Assembly: GCA_023251415.1 (NCBI GenBank)
Contig: JAHEYX010000023.1
Location: 2,456 to 17,312 of the forward strand
Reading direction: 5' to 3'
Length of the DNA stretch: 14,857 nt
Source of the DNA: Chitinophagales bacterium
GTDB taxonomy: Bacteria > Bacteroidota > Bacteroidia > Chitinophagales > CAIODY01
The notes under the pieces were generated by a model that saw nothing but the letters and a program-made list of their open reading frames with translations, did not search any database and was not told the origin of the DNA. The first letter of the stretch is position 1, and the number at the start of each line of letters is the position of its first letter. Shown piece by piece: positions 7,369 to 14,857 of this stretch. A program made the translations under genes and the position numbers.

Positions 7369-7589
7369 TGCTTATTGAATGGAATAATTTGGAATCAGCT
7401 TCCAAAAAAGGACAAATCTATTTTTGACTTTTTTTTGTTGAGCGTGTTCTTATTGTTGCCGTAAGCCACAAGGCAAATGCTCAATAAATAAGCTATTTGG
7501 GGGTATTGCAATAAATGGTTTTGAAAAAACTTGCATTAAGTAATCAGAAGAAAAGGAAATACTATTCGATCTGATTGTGGTATTGAAAA
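7369..7589. other. Gene-free gap between the membrane protein gene and ssrA
   Basis: No coding region is seen. A T-rich tract (TTTTTGACTTTTTTTTG, about 7421-7437) could end plus-strand transcripts, but its preceding stem (CAAA/TTTG) is weak. A nested inverted repeat (TTGAGC 7438-7443 with GCTCAA 7479-7484; TTGCC 7456-7460 with GGCAA 7472-7476) has no T tract on either strand. The repeat at 7542-7576 is listed separately. Confidence 0.5.
7524..7576 (-). terminator. Candidate terminator downstream of tmRNA
   Basis: AATCAGA (7542-7548) pairs with TCTGATT (7570-7576) over seven bases with a 21-base loop. On the minus strand the stem lies 13 bases past the tmRNA 3' end and is followed, after a further 12 bases, by six T residues (7524-7529). 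The long loop and the offset T tract make this a weak call. Confidence 0.25.
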
Positions 7590-7963
7590 TGGTGGAGCTG
7601 CCGGGATTCGAACCCGGGTGCAGACAACGGCTCGGATAACTTTCTACATGCTTAGTAATAATTTATTTGTCGGCTGCGAGAAGGCTCATCACCTACCTAT
7701 TCCCGCAACTTAGCTCTGCTTTATACAGTTTTATTCTACACAGCTCCCGAATAAACAGCTACTTCATCGACTAAGCTCGGTTCGAAAGGTGAAGTAGAAC
7801 GAATCGAAGGAGCTAAGGTGCGTAATCCTCTGGATTAGGCAGCCATTGCATAGGCGTTTTCGCCATGTAAATGTATGAAAACGGAGTTTAAAGTGCTGAC
7901 TGTTCTCAACGCACTGCATGCTTACTAACAAAGAACATTGCTGTCAAATCCAAAAACAGCCCC
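7590..7963 (-). ncRNA. ssrA: Transfer-messenger RNA (tmRNA)
   Basis: A one-piece tmRNA of about 374 nt, which rescues stalled ribosomes together with SmpB and tags the incomplete protein for proteolysis. The 5' end GGGGCTG pairs with CAGCTCC near the 3' end, giving a seven-pair acceptor stem with one G.U, followed by discriminator A and an encoded CCA. The T arm is intact (CCGGG, TTCGAAT loop, CCCGG), and the 5' side has the tmRNA-typical TTTGGATTTGACAGC. In the middle lies a short reading frame for the tag, followed by several G+C-richer stems where pseudoknots PK2-PK4 are expected. No sign of a two-piece (permuted) form. It is convergent with the plus-strand gene at 7066 and co-directional with thiL upstream, but it has its own promoter-like box. 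Confidence 0.97.
7835..7864 (-). other. tmRNA proteolysis tag frame, GENAYAMAA
   Basis: Inside ssrA the minus strand reads GGC GAA AAC GCC TAT GCA, then ATG GCT GCC TAA: Gly-Glu-Asn-Ala-Tyr-Ala-Met-Ala-Ala. The small-residue C-terminus (AMAA) is the ClpXP-type degron, and Gly as the resume residue is usual in Bacteroidota. The exact resume codon is inferred by analogy. Confidence 0.85.
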
Positions 7964-7977
7964 ATTTTCTAGTGTTG

Positions 7978-8011
7978 CAAAGATAAGCATTATCGCACGC
8001 TACTAGTGAAC
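7978..8011 (-). promoter_or_regulatory. ssrA promoter (Bacteroidota type)
   Basis: On the minus strand TATCTTTG (7985 down to 7978) matches the -7 consensus TAnnTTTG exactly. GTTCAC (8011 down to 8006), separated by 20 bases, is an acceptable but imperfect -33 element (TTC instead of TTTG). Initiation a few bases past the -7 box would leave a short 5' leader before the mature end at 7963, to be removed by RNase P. Confidence 0.6.
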
Positions 8012-8067
8012 TTATTGATAATAAAATTTAAAAATAAAACAACCTTCAAGTTAATAAATGCAAGCCC

Positions 8068-8547
8068 TTAATTGGCCCATAGTTTATCGGTACTAACGCC
8101 ATGACAGCCATTGCAAGCACCGGTGCGGGTTACTTGTCCCATATATTTAATAGTACCATTACTGCCAATAACGGCAGGATACAAGCCGTTTCCAAAATCA
8201 ATGGCATCCGTAGTGTAAAAATTCCCTTTGCCATCTACTTCAATCGTAGCTACCACATTGCCGGTTCCATTTGGTCCGGGGTAGAGTAAAATTTTGCCAT
8301 TCGGGTTGTACGAAATTTTATCGGGCATAAATACACTGCCACCCACTACAAACCAACCATCTCCGGAAGCTTGACCTCCACTTCGATGACACGTCATGCA
8401 ATTTTGTCCGTTGTTATGACTGGCCGATCCGTTATTTATACTTACGGCAGTTGTTGTTTGGCCTTCACGACGGCAACTGCTGTTGATGAGTAGCAGTGCA
8501 CTAATTGCAAGTGAGCTGGCAAAGTAAAATACTTTTTTCATGTACAT
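8068..8547 (-). CDS. Diheme c-type cytochrome lipoprotein
   Basis: A 159-residue exported protein. A lipoprotein signal (KKVFYFASSLAISALLLINSSC) puts lipidated Cys25 after INSS. Two CxxCH heme-attachment motifs are present, C50-M-T-C-H54 and C145-N-G-C-H149, at the two ends of an intervening beta-sandwich-like region (GWFVVGGSVF, GKILLYPGPNGTGNVVATI). His44, six residues before the first motif, could be an axial ligand. Expected site: the periplasmic face of a membrane, transferring electrons; the partner is unknown. The start may be codon 3 (MKK at 8541) rather than codon 1; neither has a strong ribosome site. It lies 18 bases after thiL on the same strand, so the two are probably co-transcribed, although no shared function is apparent. 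A short AAC/GTT hairpin with a T-rich tail follows (about 8033-8052). Confidence 0.85.
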   Translation of the reverse strand: MYMKKVFYFASSLAISALLLINSSCRREGQTTTAVSINNGSASHNNGQNCMTCHRSGGQASGDGWFVVGGSVFMPDKISYNPNGKILLYPGPNGTGNVVATIEVDGKGNFYTTDAIDFGNGLYPAVIGSNGTIKYMGQVTRTGACNGCHGVSTDKLWAN

Positions 8548-8565
8548 TACGGTTTTTATATTCGA

Positions 8566-9624
8566 TTATTCAGGGTTGTTTGGTTCAAATGAATTCCAGC
8601 CTTTAGCACGAATATCAATCAACTGTCCGCCTTTACTCATCATGCGTATGCCTTGGTCAGGTGTAGTCATGTGTCCAATAATAGAAATATCGCTTTCTTC
8701 CTTTAATTTTTCATAATCCTTTTGATCAATGGTAAATAACAATTCATAATCTTCTCCTCCATTCATATAACAAGATACCGGATCGATATTCATTTTAACA
8801 GCCATTTCATACGTGTCGGAGTGAATTGGAATTTTCTCTTCATACAATTGCGCACCACAATTACTTTTTTTACAAAGGTGCGTGATTTCGCTGCTCAAGC
8901 CATCTGAAACATCAATCATGGCAGTAGGCACAACCTCTTTTAGTTGCAACAATTCAATAAGGTCTTTACGGGCTTCCGGTTTTAACTGACGTGCCAGCAA
9001 ATAATGTTGATTTTCTAAATCGGGTTGCACGTTTGGATGCTCGCGGAATATTTGTTTTTCACGTTCCAATAATTGTAAACCCATAAAAGCTGCGCCCAAA
9101 TCGCCACTAACGCAAATCAATTGATTGGCTTTAGCTCCGGAGCGATAAGCTACTTTCGTTTTTTCAACCGAGCCAATGGCTGTAATGCTGATGTAAAGTC
9201 CTTTTAAAGAACTAGTAGTATCACCACCTATTAAATCTACGCCATAACGTTCGCAAGCCAAATACATGCCTTTATAAATTTCTTCCATGGCCTCAACGGT
9301 ATATTTACTGGAGATGGCAACCGAAACGGTAATGTACTGTGGGGTGCCGTTCATGGCATAGATATCCGAAACATTGGCCACAACAGCTTTGTAGCCTAAA
9401 TGTTTAAGAGGTGTATAAGTTAAATCGAAGTGAATGCCTTCGGTTAAAATGTCGGTTGTTACTACTTGGTAGTGAGTAGGGTTGCCGGTTTCGAGTACGG
9501 CACAATCATCACCAATGGATTGAATTACATTGGGATTTTTAGCGGCAAAGTTTGCGGTTAAATGATCGATTAAGCCAAATTCACCCAATTGGGCAATTGA
9601 AGTAGTAGGTATCTTGTTTTCCAT
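8566..9624 (-). CDS. thiL: Thiamine-monophosphate kinase
   Basis: A 352-residue cytosolic enzyme of the PurM/AIR-synthase-like ATP-binding superfamily that phosphorylates thiamine monophosphate to thiamine diphosphate, the last step of cofactor synthesis. Family signatures appear in order: GDDCAVL (38-44), TTD..TEGIHF (56-66), NVSDIYAMNGTP (84-95), GGDTTSS (133-139), SGDLGAA (173-179), DVSDGLSSE (238-246) and GGEDYELLF (289-297). These include the acidic Mg/ATP-binding residues. Length is slightly above that of the E. coli enzyme, as usual in Bacteroidota. The ATG at 9624 is the natural start because the ThiL N-terminal motif IAQLGEFGLID follows at once. No thi riboswitch was recognised in the 217 bases upstream. 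The gene is divergent from the membrane-protein gene at 9842. Confidence 0.95.
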   Translation of the reverse strand: MENKIPTTSIAQLGEFGLIDHLTANFAAKNPNVIQSIGDDCAVLETGNPTHYQVVTTDILTEGIHFDLTYTPLKHLGYKAVVANVSDIYAMNGTPQYITVSVAISSKYTVEAMEEIYKGMYLACERYGVDLIGGDTTSSLKGLYISITAIGSVEKTKVAYRSGAKANQLICVSGDLGAAFMGLQLLEREKQIFREHPNVQPDLENQHYLLARQLKPEARKDLIELLQLKEVVPTAMIDVSDGLSSEITHLCKKSNCGAQLYEEKIPIHSDTYEMAVKMNIDPVSCYMNGGEDYELLFTIDQKDYEKLKEESDISIIGHMTTPDQGIRMMSKGGQLIDIRAKGWNSFEPNNPE

Positions 9625-9815
9625 AATGTGGCGCTAAATTAGGATATTTTTAGCGGAGGAAGAATTTGAGTTGTTGATTTTTGGTTAATGGTGTATGGAT
9701 TTATTGTTGGATGCGGGTTAACCAAGGCATAAAATAAAATTATCGAAGCCATTTGCACTGCTTAATTTATGGATTTGCATCTAGTTGATATATATAAATA
9801 ATTCATCAGAATTAT

Positions 9816-9823
9816 TATTTTTG
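9816..9823 (+). promoter_or_regulatory. Possible -7 promoter box before the His-rich membrane protein gene
   Basis: TATTTTTG fits TAnnTTTG and lies 18 bases before the ATG at 9842. If it is used, transcription would start after the TTG at 9785, which excludes that longer start. A TTG at 9785-9787 is too distant to be a normal -33 element. Confidence 0.35.
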
Positions 9824-9841
9824 AAAAATAAATTCACTTTC

Positions 9842-10855
9842 ATGGATCAAACTTCAAAAATTAATTATGCCAATATCGGGTTGATGCTATTTTCGGCAAT
9901 CGCTGCTTTTGTAATGCCATTTGAAGTGTTTTTAATGGCCTATGCTATTTTGGGGCCTTTGCATTATTTAACGGAAATTTCTTGGCTGCACGATCGCAAT
10001 TATTTTGTAAAAGGAAAGTACGATGTGGTTATTCTTATTATTGCCGGTTTATTACTGGTACTTGCCTTATTAGATAGTCGCTTGGAATTGTATTTACATT
10101 TGGACAGTCATTTTTCGTATAAAGCCATGTTCACAGCCTTTTTTAGCGCATTGGTGTTTGTATTGATTAAAGATAACTGGTTGAAATGGATTGGGGTTTT
10201 GGTAGTCTGGCTATTATCCTTTGCTTCTGAATATTTATACATTTTCTTATTGGTGTATTTACCAACCTTGGTGCATGTATTTATTTTTACAGCATTGTTT
10301 GTTTTATACGGGGCATTAAAATCAAGAAGCGTTAGTGGTGTACTTTCTTTTTTTGTAATGCTGTTGGTTCCGGTTTTGTTCTTTGTTGTAGCACCCGGCA
10401 AAGTTGGCATTCCGATTACGTCGTATGGTTTAGCCGCTTATGATAATTTTATCAGCTTAAATCAGCTTACATTATATACATTCTTTCATACCAAATTCGA
10501 ATCCTTGCAACAATTAACGAATAATGACCTGGATAAAATATTCCACTCTACCGCAGGAATAGCATTACAACGATTCATTGCTTATGCTTATACTTATCAT
10601 TACCTGAATTGGTTTTCGAAGACCAATGTTATACGCTGGCATCAAATTCCTAAGCAACGTTTAATCGTTATTTTAGCTGCATGGCTGGTGTCAGTAGCTT
10701 TGTACATGTACAGTTATCAAGTTGGATTTATCTGGTTGGTGCTATTAAGTTTCTTGCATGTATTACTGGAGTTTCCATTAAATTTTGTTTCCGTAATTGG
10801 AATAGGGAAGGAAATAACTAGTATTGCTCGTTTAAAAAAATGGGCTTTAGGGTAA
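9842..10855 (+). CDS. Polytopic membrane protein with conserved-looking histidines
   Basis: A 337-residue integral membrane protein with about eight or nine hydrophobic segments (around 11-34, 61-77, 93-109, 115-139, 142-158, 166-186, 239-253, 273-292, 295-312). I place the start at ATG 9842 because the longer frame begins with TTG at 9785 and adds only polar, AT-driven residues, with a promoter-like box inside it. Histidines sit at or in the membrane segments in ordered motifs: GPLHYLTEISWLHD (38-51), PTLVH (141-145), YHYLNWFSK (252-260) with RWHQIP (265-270), and FLHVLLEFPLNF (304-315). Multiple membrane His plus acidic residues recall di-iron or heme membrane enzymes, for example the Brp/Blh carotene-cleavage group, but that is only a resemblance. 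The function is unknown. It lies 74 bases before the OmpA-type gene on the same strand. Confidence 0.8.
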   Translation: MDQTSKINYANIGLMLFSAIAAFVMPFEVFLMAYAILGPLHYLTEISWLHDRNYFVKGKYDVVILIIAGLLLVLALLDSRLELYLHLDSHFSYKAMFTAFFSALVFVLIKDNWLKWIGVLVVWLLSFASEYLYIFLLVYLPTLVHVFIFTALFVLYGALKSRSVSGVLSFFVMLLVPVLFFVVAPGKVGIPITSYGLAAYDNFISLNQLTLYTFFHTKFESLQQLTNNDLDKIFHSTAGIALQRFIAYAYTYHYLNWFSKTNVIRWHQIPKQRLIVILAAWLVSVALYMYSYQVGFIWLVLLSFLHVLLEFPLNFVSVIGIGKEITSIARLKKWALG

Positions 10856-10929
10856 TTTGTTTTAGAGTTAGTGAAACATTTTTTGATTGATAGTCGTTTA
10901 AAACTTGAACCCTTTAAAACGACCATATC

Positions 10930-12645
10930 ATGAAAAAACTAATGCTCCTCTCCTGTTTTTGTTTTTTATGGCTAACGTTAACTTATACATTTGCACAAGT
11001 ACAAACCAAGCAAGTTCGCACCTCGCAAATCAGTACCAGTGTTTATTTCGCATCCGATAAATTTGACCTTAATGCCGATGCGCAAATGCGATTGCAACTA
11101 CTTTACGATTCAATTAAGACTTTAAAAAAGTACCGGATTGTTATTAATGGAAATACCGATAATGTTGGTGACTCCCTTTACAATTTGAATCTTTCTAAGA
11201 ACCGTTGTGAAGCAGTAAAGCAATATCTGTTAACTAAGGGAGTCAATTTATCCAACTTCAGCGAACAAGCATTAGGAGAGTCAAAGCCAATTGCAGAAAA
11301 CGAATCAGATAAGGGTAAACAAAAGAATCGTCGTGTAGATATACGGGTAATAAATTTGGATAACAGCAAAGCAATCGCTAAAAAGTCAATCGTAACGCCT
11401 ATACCCAAACCTTTACCAAAGCCTGAAATTCCCCCAATAGCCGAATTGTATGCAAAACTTCAAACACCACTACAGCAATTTACTATTAATGCACTTCGCG
11501 ATACGATGATTATAGGTAAGCAAGGCACCATCCTGAAAATTTCTGCCGCCTCATTTCGTAAAACCAATTGCCCTAATAATGCATTAACCGTTGAGCTCAG
11601 GGAGGACTACAATAAGTCGAGTATGTTGTTGGATAATTTAAGCACCGCATCCAATGGACAGCCCATAGTGACGCAAGGTATGATTTATACGCGTGTAAAG
11701 GATTGTAATGGGAAAGTGCTCGAACCAATTATGCAAAACGGGGTAACGGCTTTAATGCCAACTGATAGTATAAATCCAAATATGCAGCTATTTACCGGAG
11801 GAAATAACGAGCATCAGCGTTTTGTCAATTGGATGGCGCAACAAAACGCTCCAACTCAATCTAACTTAGCATTACTTGAATCAGTAAATTTCAAAAATTA
11901 TAGAGATTGCCTTGGTGAGTTAGATGTATTGGAGTGTAAGAAAGTGCCATTTTTCTTTGGGCGAGTTAAGCGCGTATTTAAACCTATTCAAGGAACTTTT
12001 AATAGTTCTATAAGAGCACAAAACAAGGCTTTTAGAACTTGTCAAAAACAACTTAGAAGAAATAAAAGTATCGCAAAAAAGGGTTCGATAAACAATGGAG
12101 GTCAAACCAAGATAGCTGGTGGAATTTCCATAAATACGACACCTGCTGTGTTAAGGAATAATTTGAGTTGTGCAGATTTAAAACGATTGATGCAAAAATA
12201 TGGTGTTAAAACTCCTAAAAAATTATATGAAGTATTGTTGAAAGAGTCTGTTAAAAGTGGTGCAATGGATAATAGCCTTTTATATAATATTTTCAGTATA
12301 AAAAAAATGGGATGGGCAAATTGCGATGCATTTTATGCGATACCTGAAAATGCAAAATGCACTATTCGTTTAAATCAGGTAATAGCGCCAAATGTAGATT
12401 GTAAATTGGTTTTCACTAGAATGAATATGATTTTTCCATACATGGGAGTAAATGGTGATACGTACAACTTTATCGGAATTCCTAAAAATGAACCAATTAA
12501 AGTGTTTGCATTAAAATATGAAAATGGTAAAGCTTTCTTGGCTATACAAGCCGTTACAGATCCTACAGCCGAAGTCGAATTGAATTATAAAGAAGTGACT
12601 GTTGAGCAAATGATGGAAGAGTTAAAACAGTTTGATAAACACTAG
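10930..12645 (+). CDS. OmpA-domain protein with large C-terminal envelope region
   Basis: A 571-residue exported protein. Signal peptide 1-22 (MKKLMLLSCFCFLWLTLTYTFA, cleaved before Gln). An OmpA peptidoglycan-binding domain (about 34-142) follows immediately: VYFASDKFDLNADA, GNTDNVGD with Asp77, LSKNRCEAVKQYL, ALGESKP and KNRRVDI with Arg134/135; the Asp and Arg that bind diaminopimelate are kept. A Pro/Lys-rich linker (155-170) leads to a Bacteroidota-type beta region (about 180-305) with FTINALRDTMIIGKQGT and LSTASNGQPIVTQGMIY, then a basic stretch (345-395) and a last domain (470-552) with YMGVNGDTYNFIGIPKNEP. The OmpA domain is N-terminal rather than at the usual C-terminus. It likely ties an envelope structure to peptidoglycan. 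Its stop codon overlaps that of the convergent gene. Confidence 0.85.
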   Translation: MKKLMLLSCFCFLWLTLTYTFAQVQTKQVRTSQISTSVYFASDKFDLNADAQMRLQLLYDSIKTLKKYRIVINGNTDNVGDSLYNLNLSKNRCEAVKQYLLTKGVNLSNFSEQALGESKPIAENESDKGKQKNRRVDIRVINLDNSKAIAKKSIVTPIPKPLPKPEIPPIAELYAKLQTPLQQFTINALRDTMIIGKQGTILKISAASFRKTNCPNNALTVELREDYNKSSMLLDNLSTASNGQPIVTQGMIYTRVKDCNGKVLEPIMQNGVTALMPTDSINPNMQLFTGGNNEHQRFVNWMAQQNAPTQSNLALLESVNFKNYRDCLGELDVLECKKVPFFFGRVKRVFKPIQGTFNSSIRAQNKAFRTCQKQLRRNKSIAKKGSINNGGQTKIAGGISINTTPAVLRNNLSCADLKRLMQKYGVKTPKKLYEVLLKESVKSGAMDNSLLYNIFSIKKMGWANCDAFYAIPENAKCTIRLNQVIAPNVDCKLVFTRMNMIFPYMGVNGDTYNFIGIPKNEPIKVFALKYENGKAFLAIQAVTDPTAEVELNYKEVTVEQMMEELKQFDKH

Positions 12646-14857
12646 TTTTTTCCGGCCACTACACAGGAAGTTTTGTAGTGTTGAATTTTACCAGTAAGGT
12701 TATACGTTTCAATAGCTATAATATAATACCCATAAGGGAGGGCACGACCATCTTGATTTGTGCCATCCCACCTGAAACTACCATTTTGATTTAAGGTAGC
12801 ATTGGCAATAATTGTTTTTATCAATAATCCATCAATATCAAAAACTTTAATAGTGCACACATTTCCGGGCTGATCAAAATTATAAGCTATCGTTAAATAA
12901 TCTTTTATTCCATCATTATCGGGCGAAAACACCGTTGGCTCGCAACTTATCGCATTCGATAAATCATTGGTTCCGGTATAAGTTTGTGAATTAATTGAGG
13001 TAGGTGTAGCAAATCCAACAACTGAAGCTGCACTGTGCCAATTCTGTTCATCTTGAGTGGGTTTGCTTACCGAAATACGTTCTAATGAAACGCCTTCCAC
13101 ATCATCCAGCAATGGAAAATGCCATTTTTCAGAATAATGCAATTCGTCTAGTCGATCACCATTCGGTTTTAAAAGTAATACGTATCCTTCATCGTCGTTC
13201 ATGCTGGGTAAATGCGTGTTTTCAATTATTGCATTTTCTTCTTTGCAAGGATAGTTCAACACCAAATTTGCCTTGTCATACGTAAGTACAATATAAGTTT
13301 TAGGGAAACACAAATAAGGTAAATCAGCTATCGCTATACTGTTATCCATTTCTCCCAAACTATTTCGATTCGCTATTTTTAAATGGTGAATGTCAAGCAA
13401 CTTATCGCTTTGGTTATAGATTTCGATAAAGTCGTAGCTATTAGGTTTGGGGTTGAATAGAATTTCATTAATTAGCAAATCACCGCTATCCACTGCAAGC
13501 GGAATTCCGAATTTGGTGGAGTTGAAATAGTTTACAGTATTTAAACTGCAATCGCTTATATTTTGAACTGTAATGCAATACACTACATTGGATTGCAGTT
13601 TTGTACTAAAGTGCAGCTCTACTTCTTTTTTTTCGAAACCATGTAAAGTTGCACTGGTAATGCTTCCTACACTTGGAACACAGGAATAATTCGAAGGCCA
13701 TGTAATAGAACCGGGCAACAAGGTTTCATTAAATACCAAACGTATAATCGTGTCGGCTAAAACATAAGCACGTTCTAATCGCGGTGCAGTAATATCGGGT
13801 TGAATGCCATTTACCGAATTTAATTTTCCGGGGGTACCGCCGTCATTGGCTTCACTGGCTTTCCAATTTTTGCTACCATTACACGGATTACTTCGGTCAA
13901 TAAGTTCTAAACTCCAGCCTCCGTCTTTTTTAATCGAAGAGCCGTACCAATCGTCGGTATAAATAACGGTATGTATGTTTAATCCGCTTGGACTTGTTAA
14001 TTGAATTACGTCTCCGGTATTATTTAAAGAAGGAAATCCACTTGGTGCTTTTACAGTGCCATAGGATTGCAAATGAGTAGTAGCAGTAGTTGAACAGAGA
14101 ATTAGAAAACTATCTGCTTTAAAAATAAATCGTTTTGGACTTACAATATAACTGTTTGATGAATCACCAATACGCCAGTTTTTTAAATCAAGGTCAACCC
14201 CACTGTTGTTATACAATTCGATGTATTCATAGTTCGGCAAATTAACAACCGGAGCAGGATCAGCCATCAATTCCGTTATCAACACATCAAATTGTTGCGG
14301 TTCATGGTAATTGAAATTGGTAGTAATTACGCCGGTATAATTGTTACTCACATCACTTATGGAATCCACCTGTAATTGATAATTGGCGGTTTGGAAAGGG
14401 TGATTAAAATGCAGCTGCAACAAACTGAAATCAACAACATCCAATTGAACAGAATCGGGATTTCCTATTCCATTGGAAACAATAAAATTTTTTAATTGAC
14501 TTGAACTAGTCGTGTTTAGCTCTTCGTCAAATTGTAAACTTAATCGTTGTTGATCGTCCACAAGAACATTGATTAACTGCGGAGGTGTTACATCAATAAC
14601 AGGCGCTCCTATATAAACATCATCAAAATAAAATTTATCGCTGCGCGTACTGGTGTATAAGCACCTCCATCCAAAATAGGCGGTATTGCTAATGCTGTTA
14701 TCAAAAGCAACGCACTCTTGATTAAAATGATGCCCGCCAACAGTATCGCTCCAAATTGTCCAATTGCCTGTTAAATCACGTCTTACTTTTATGCGTAAGG
14801 TATTGGTTGATTTTCCGCAATGACCGGCTATTCCACTTGCTAAAAGGCTTAGGGTGC
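12642..14857 (-). CDS. Lamin-tail-domain surface protein, 5' partial
   Basis: The frame is open to the right edge (737 visible residues; the GTG at 14561 is internal), so the N-terminus is missing. Order of modules (window numbering): the end of a jelly-roll region ending KFYFDDVYIGAPVIDVT (about 1-80); a SbsA/Big-like domain starting TPPQLINVLVDD (about 82-180); lamin-tail domain 1 with VLITELMADPAP and YEYIELYNNS (about 189-345); a second SbsA/Big-like domain starting TAPRLERAYVLADT (about 356-450); lamin-tail domain 2 with LLINEILFNPKP and DFIEIYNQS (about 459-618); and a C-terminal FlgD-Ig/gliding-type domain with FSPDNDGIKDYLTI, IKVFDIDGLLIKT and FRWDGTNQDG (about 640-737). Such proteins are exported, often by T9SS, and are thought to be surface adhesins or anchors. 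The ligand is unknown. Confidence 0.88.
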   Translation of the reverse strand, partial: TLSLLASGIAGHCGKSTNTLRIKVRRDLTGNWTIWSDTVGGHHFNQECVAFDNSISNTAYFGWRCLYTSTRSDKFYFDDVYIGAPVIDVTPPQLINVLVDDQQRLSLQFDEELNTTSSSQLKNFIVSNGIGNPDSVQLDVVDFSLLQLHFNHPFQTANYQLQVDSISDVSNNYTGVITTNFNYHEPQQFDVLITELMADPAPVVNLPNYEYIELYNNSGVDLDLKNWRIGDSSNSYIVSPKRFIFKADSFLILCSTTATTHLQSYGTVKAPSGFPSLNNTGDVIQLTSPSGLNIHTVIYTDDWYGSSIKKDGGWSLELIDRSNPCNGSKNWKASEANDGGTPGKLNSVNGIQPDITAPRLERAYVLADTIIRLVFNETLLPGSITWPSNYSCVPSVGSITSATLHGFEKKEVELHFSTKLQSNVVYCITVQNISDCSLNTVNYFNSTKFGIPLAVDSGDLLINEILFNPKPNSYDFIEIYNQSDKLLDIHHLKIANRNSLGEMDNSIAIADLPYLCFPKTYIVLTYDKANLVLNYPCKEENAIIENTHLPSMNDDEGYVLLLKPNGDRLDELHYSEKWHFPLLDDVEGVSLERISVSKPTQDEQNWHSAASVVGFATPTSINSQTYTGTNDLSNAISCEPTVFSPDNDGIKDYLTIAYNFDQPGNVCTIKVFDIDGLLIKTIIANATLNQNGSFRWDGTNQDGRALPYGYYIIAIETYNLTGKIQHYKTSCVVAGKN
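12657..12680 (+). terminator. Hairpin after the OmpA-type gene, inside the convergent gene
   Basis: CACTACA (12657-12663) and TGTAGTG (12674-12680) form a perfect seven-pair stem with a ten-base loop, starting 12 bases past the OmpA gene's stop. The following bases (TTGAATTTTACC) are only moderately T-rich. It lies within the last codons of the convergent minus-strand gene, so the pairing could be coincidental, but it is well placed to end plus-strand transcription. Confidence 0.35.

Noticed and set aside
7438..7484. Nested inverted repeat as a terminator
   Set aside because: It has a highly asymmetric interior loop and no T tract after it on either strand.
9785..9841. Longer start (TTG at 9785) for the membrane protein
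   Set aside because: The added residues are polar and AT-driven, TTG starts are uncommon, and a -7 promoter-like box lies inside the extension; ATG 9842 precedes the first membrane segment naturally.
9625..9841. Thiamine (TPP) riboswitch upstream of thiL
   Set aside because: I could not find the conserved CUGAGA or ACCUGAUC-like core in the leader on the minus strand.
14559..14561. GTG at 14561 (minus) as the start of the lamin-tail gene
   Set aside because: The same frame continues without a stop to the right edge and encodes the typical jelly-roll end and TPPQL domain start.

Overview
The window suggests a low-GC member of the Bacteroidota, probably from the environmental Sphingobacteriia/Chitinophagia/Cytophagia-like part of the phylum. 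The reasons are: two proteins ending in type IX secretion (T9SS) sorting domains plus a fragment of a third; a lamin-tail/FlgD-Ig surface protein; an OmpA-type protein with a Bacteroidota-style C-terminal region; a tmRNA whose tag ends in AMAA; a TAnnTTTG -7 promoter box in front of that tmRNA; and generally weak Shine-Dalgarno sites. This placement comes from family recognition, not from a database search.

Layout. Positions 1-5198 hold two co-directional, overlapping genes for secreted T9SS cargo: a very large Ig-like/beta-helix protein cut by the left edge, then a smaller jelly-roll/PKD-like protein. Next comes a decaying stretch (about 5245-5891): an orphan fragment of a third T9SS sorting domain with a possible terminator behind it, then a dead IS200/REP-associated transposase (RAYT-type) remnant flanked by REP-like hairpins, including a 51-bp tandem duplication and a nearly identical inverted copy upstream. 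From 5969 to 7368 are three small plus-strand genes: an unknown lipoprotein, a DUF1801 protein and a two-helix membrane protein. A complete tmRNA (ssrA) lies on the minus strand at 7590-7963.

The minus strand from 9624 to 8068 carries thiL (thiamine-monophosphate kinase) and, 18 bases downstream, a diheme c-type cytochrome lipoprotein. Divergent from thiL is a polytopic membrane protein with many membrane-embedded histidines, followed by an OmpA-domain protein. The OmpA gene converges on a large minus-strand lamin-tail surface protein that runs off the right edge; the two genes share a CTAG in which both stop codons lie.

How it works together. Most of the window encodes the cell envelope and exported proteins (T9SS cargo, lipoproteins, OmpA-type anchor, lamin-tail protein). 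Housekeeping is limited to thiamine diphosphate synthesis (thiL) and ribosome rescue (ssrA). I see no convincing new multi-gene system. The items most worth a second look are the decayed RAYT with its REP-like repeats, the orphan T9SS sorting-domain scar, and the His-rich membrane protein of unknown function.
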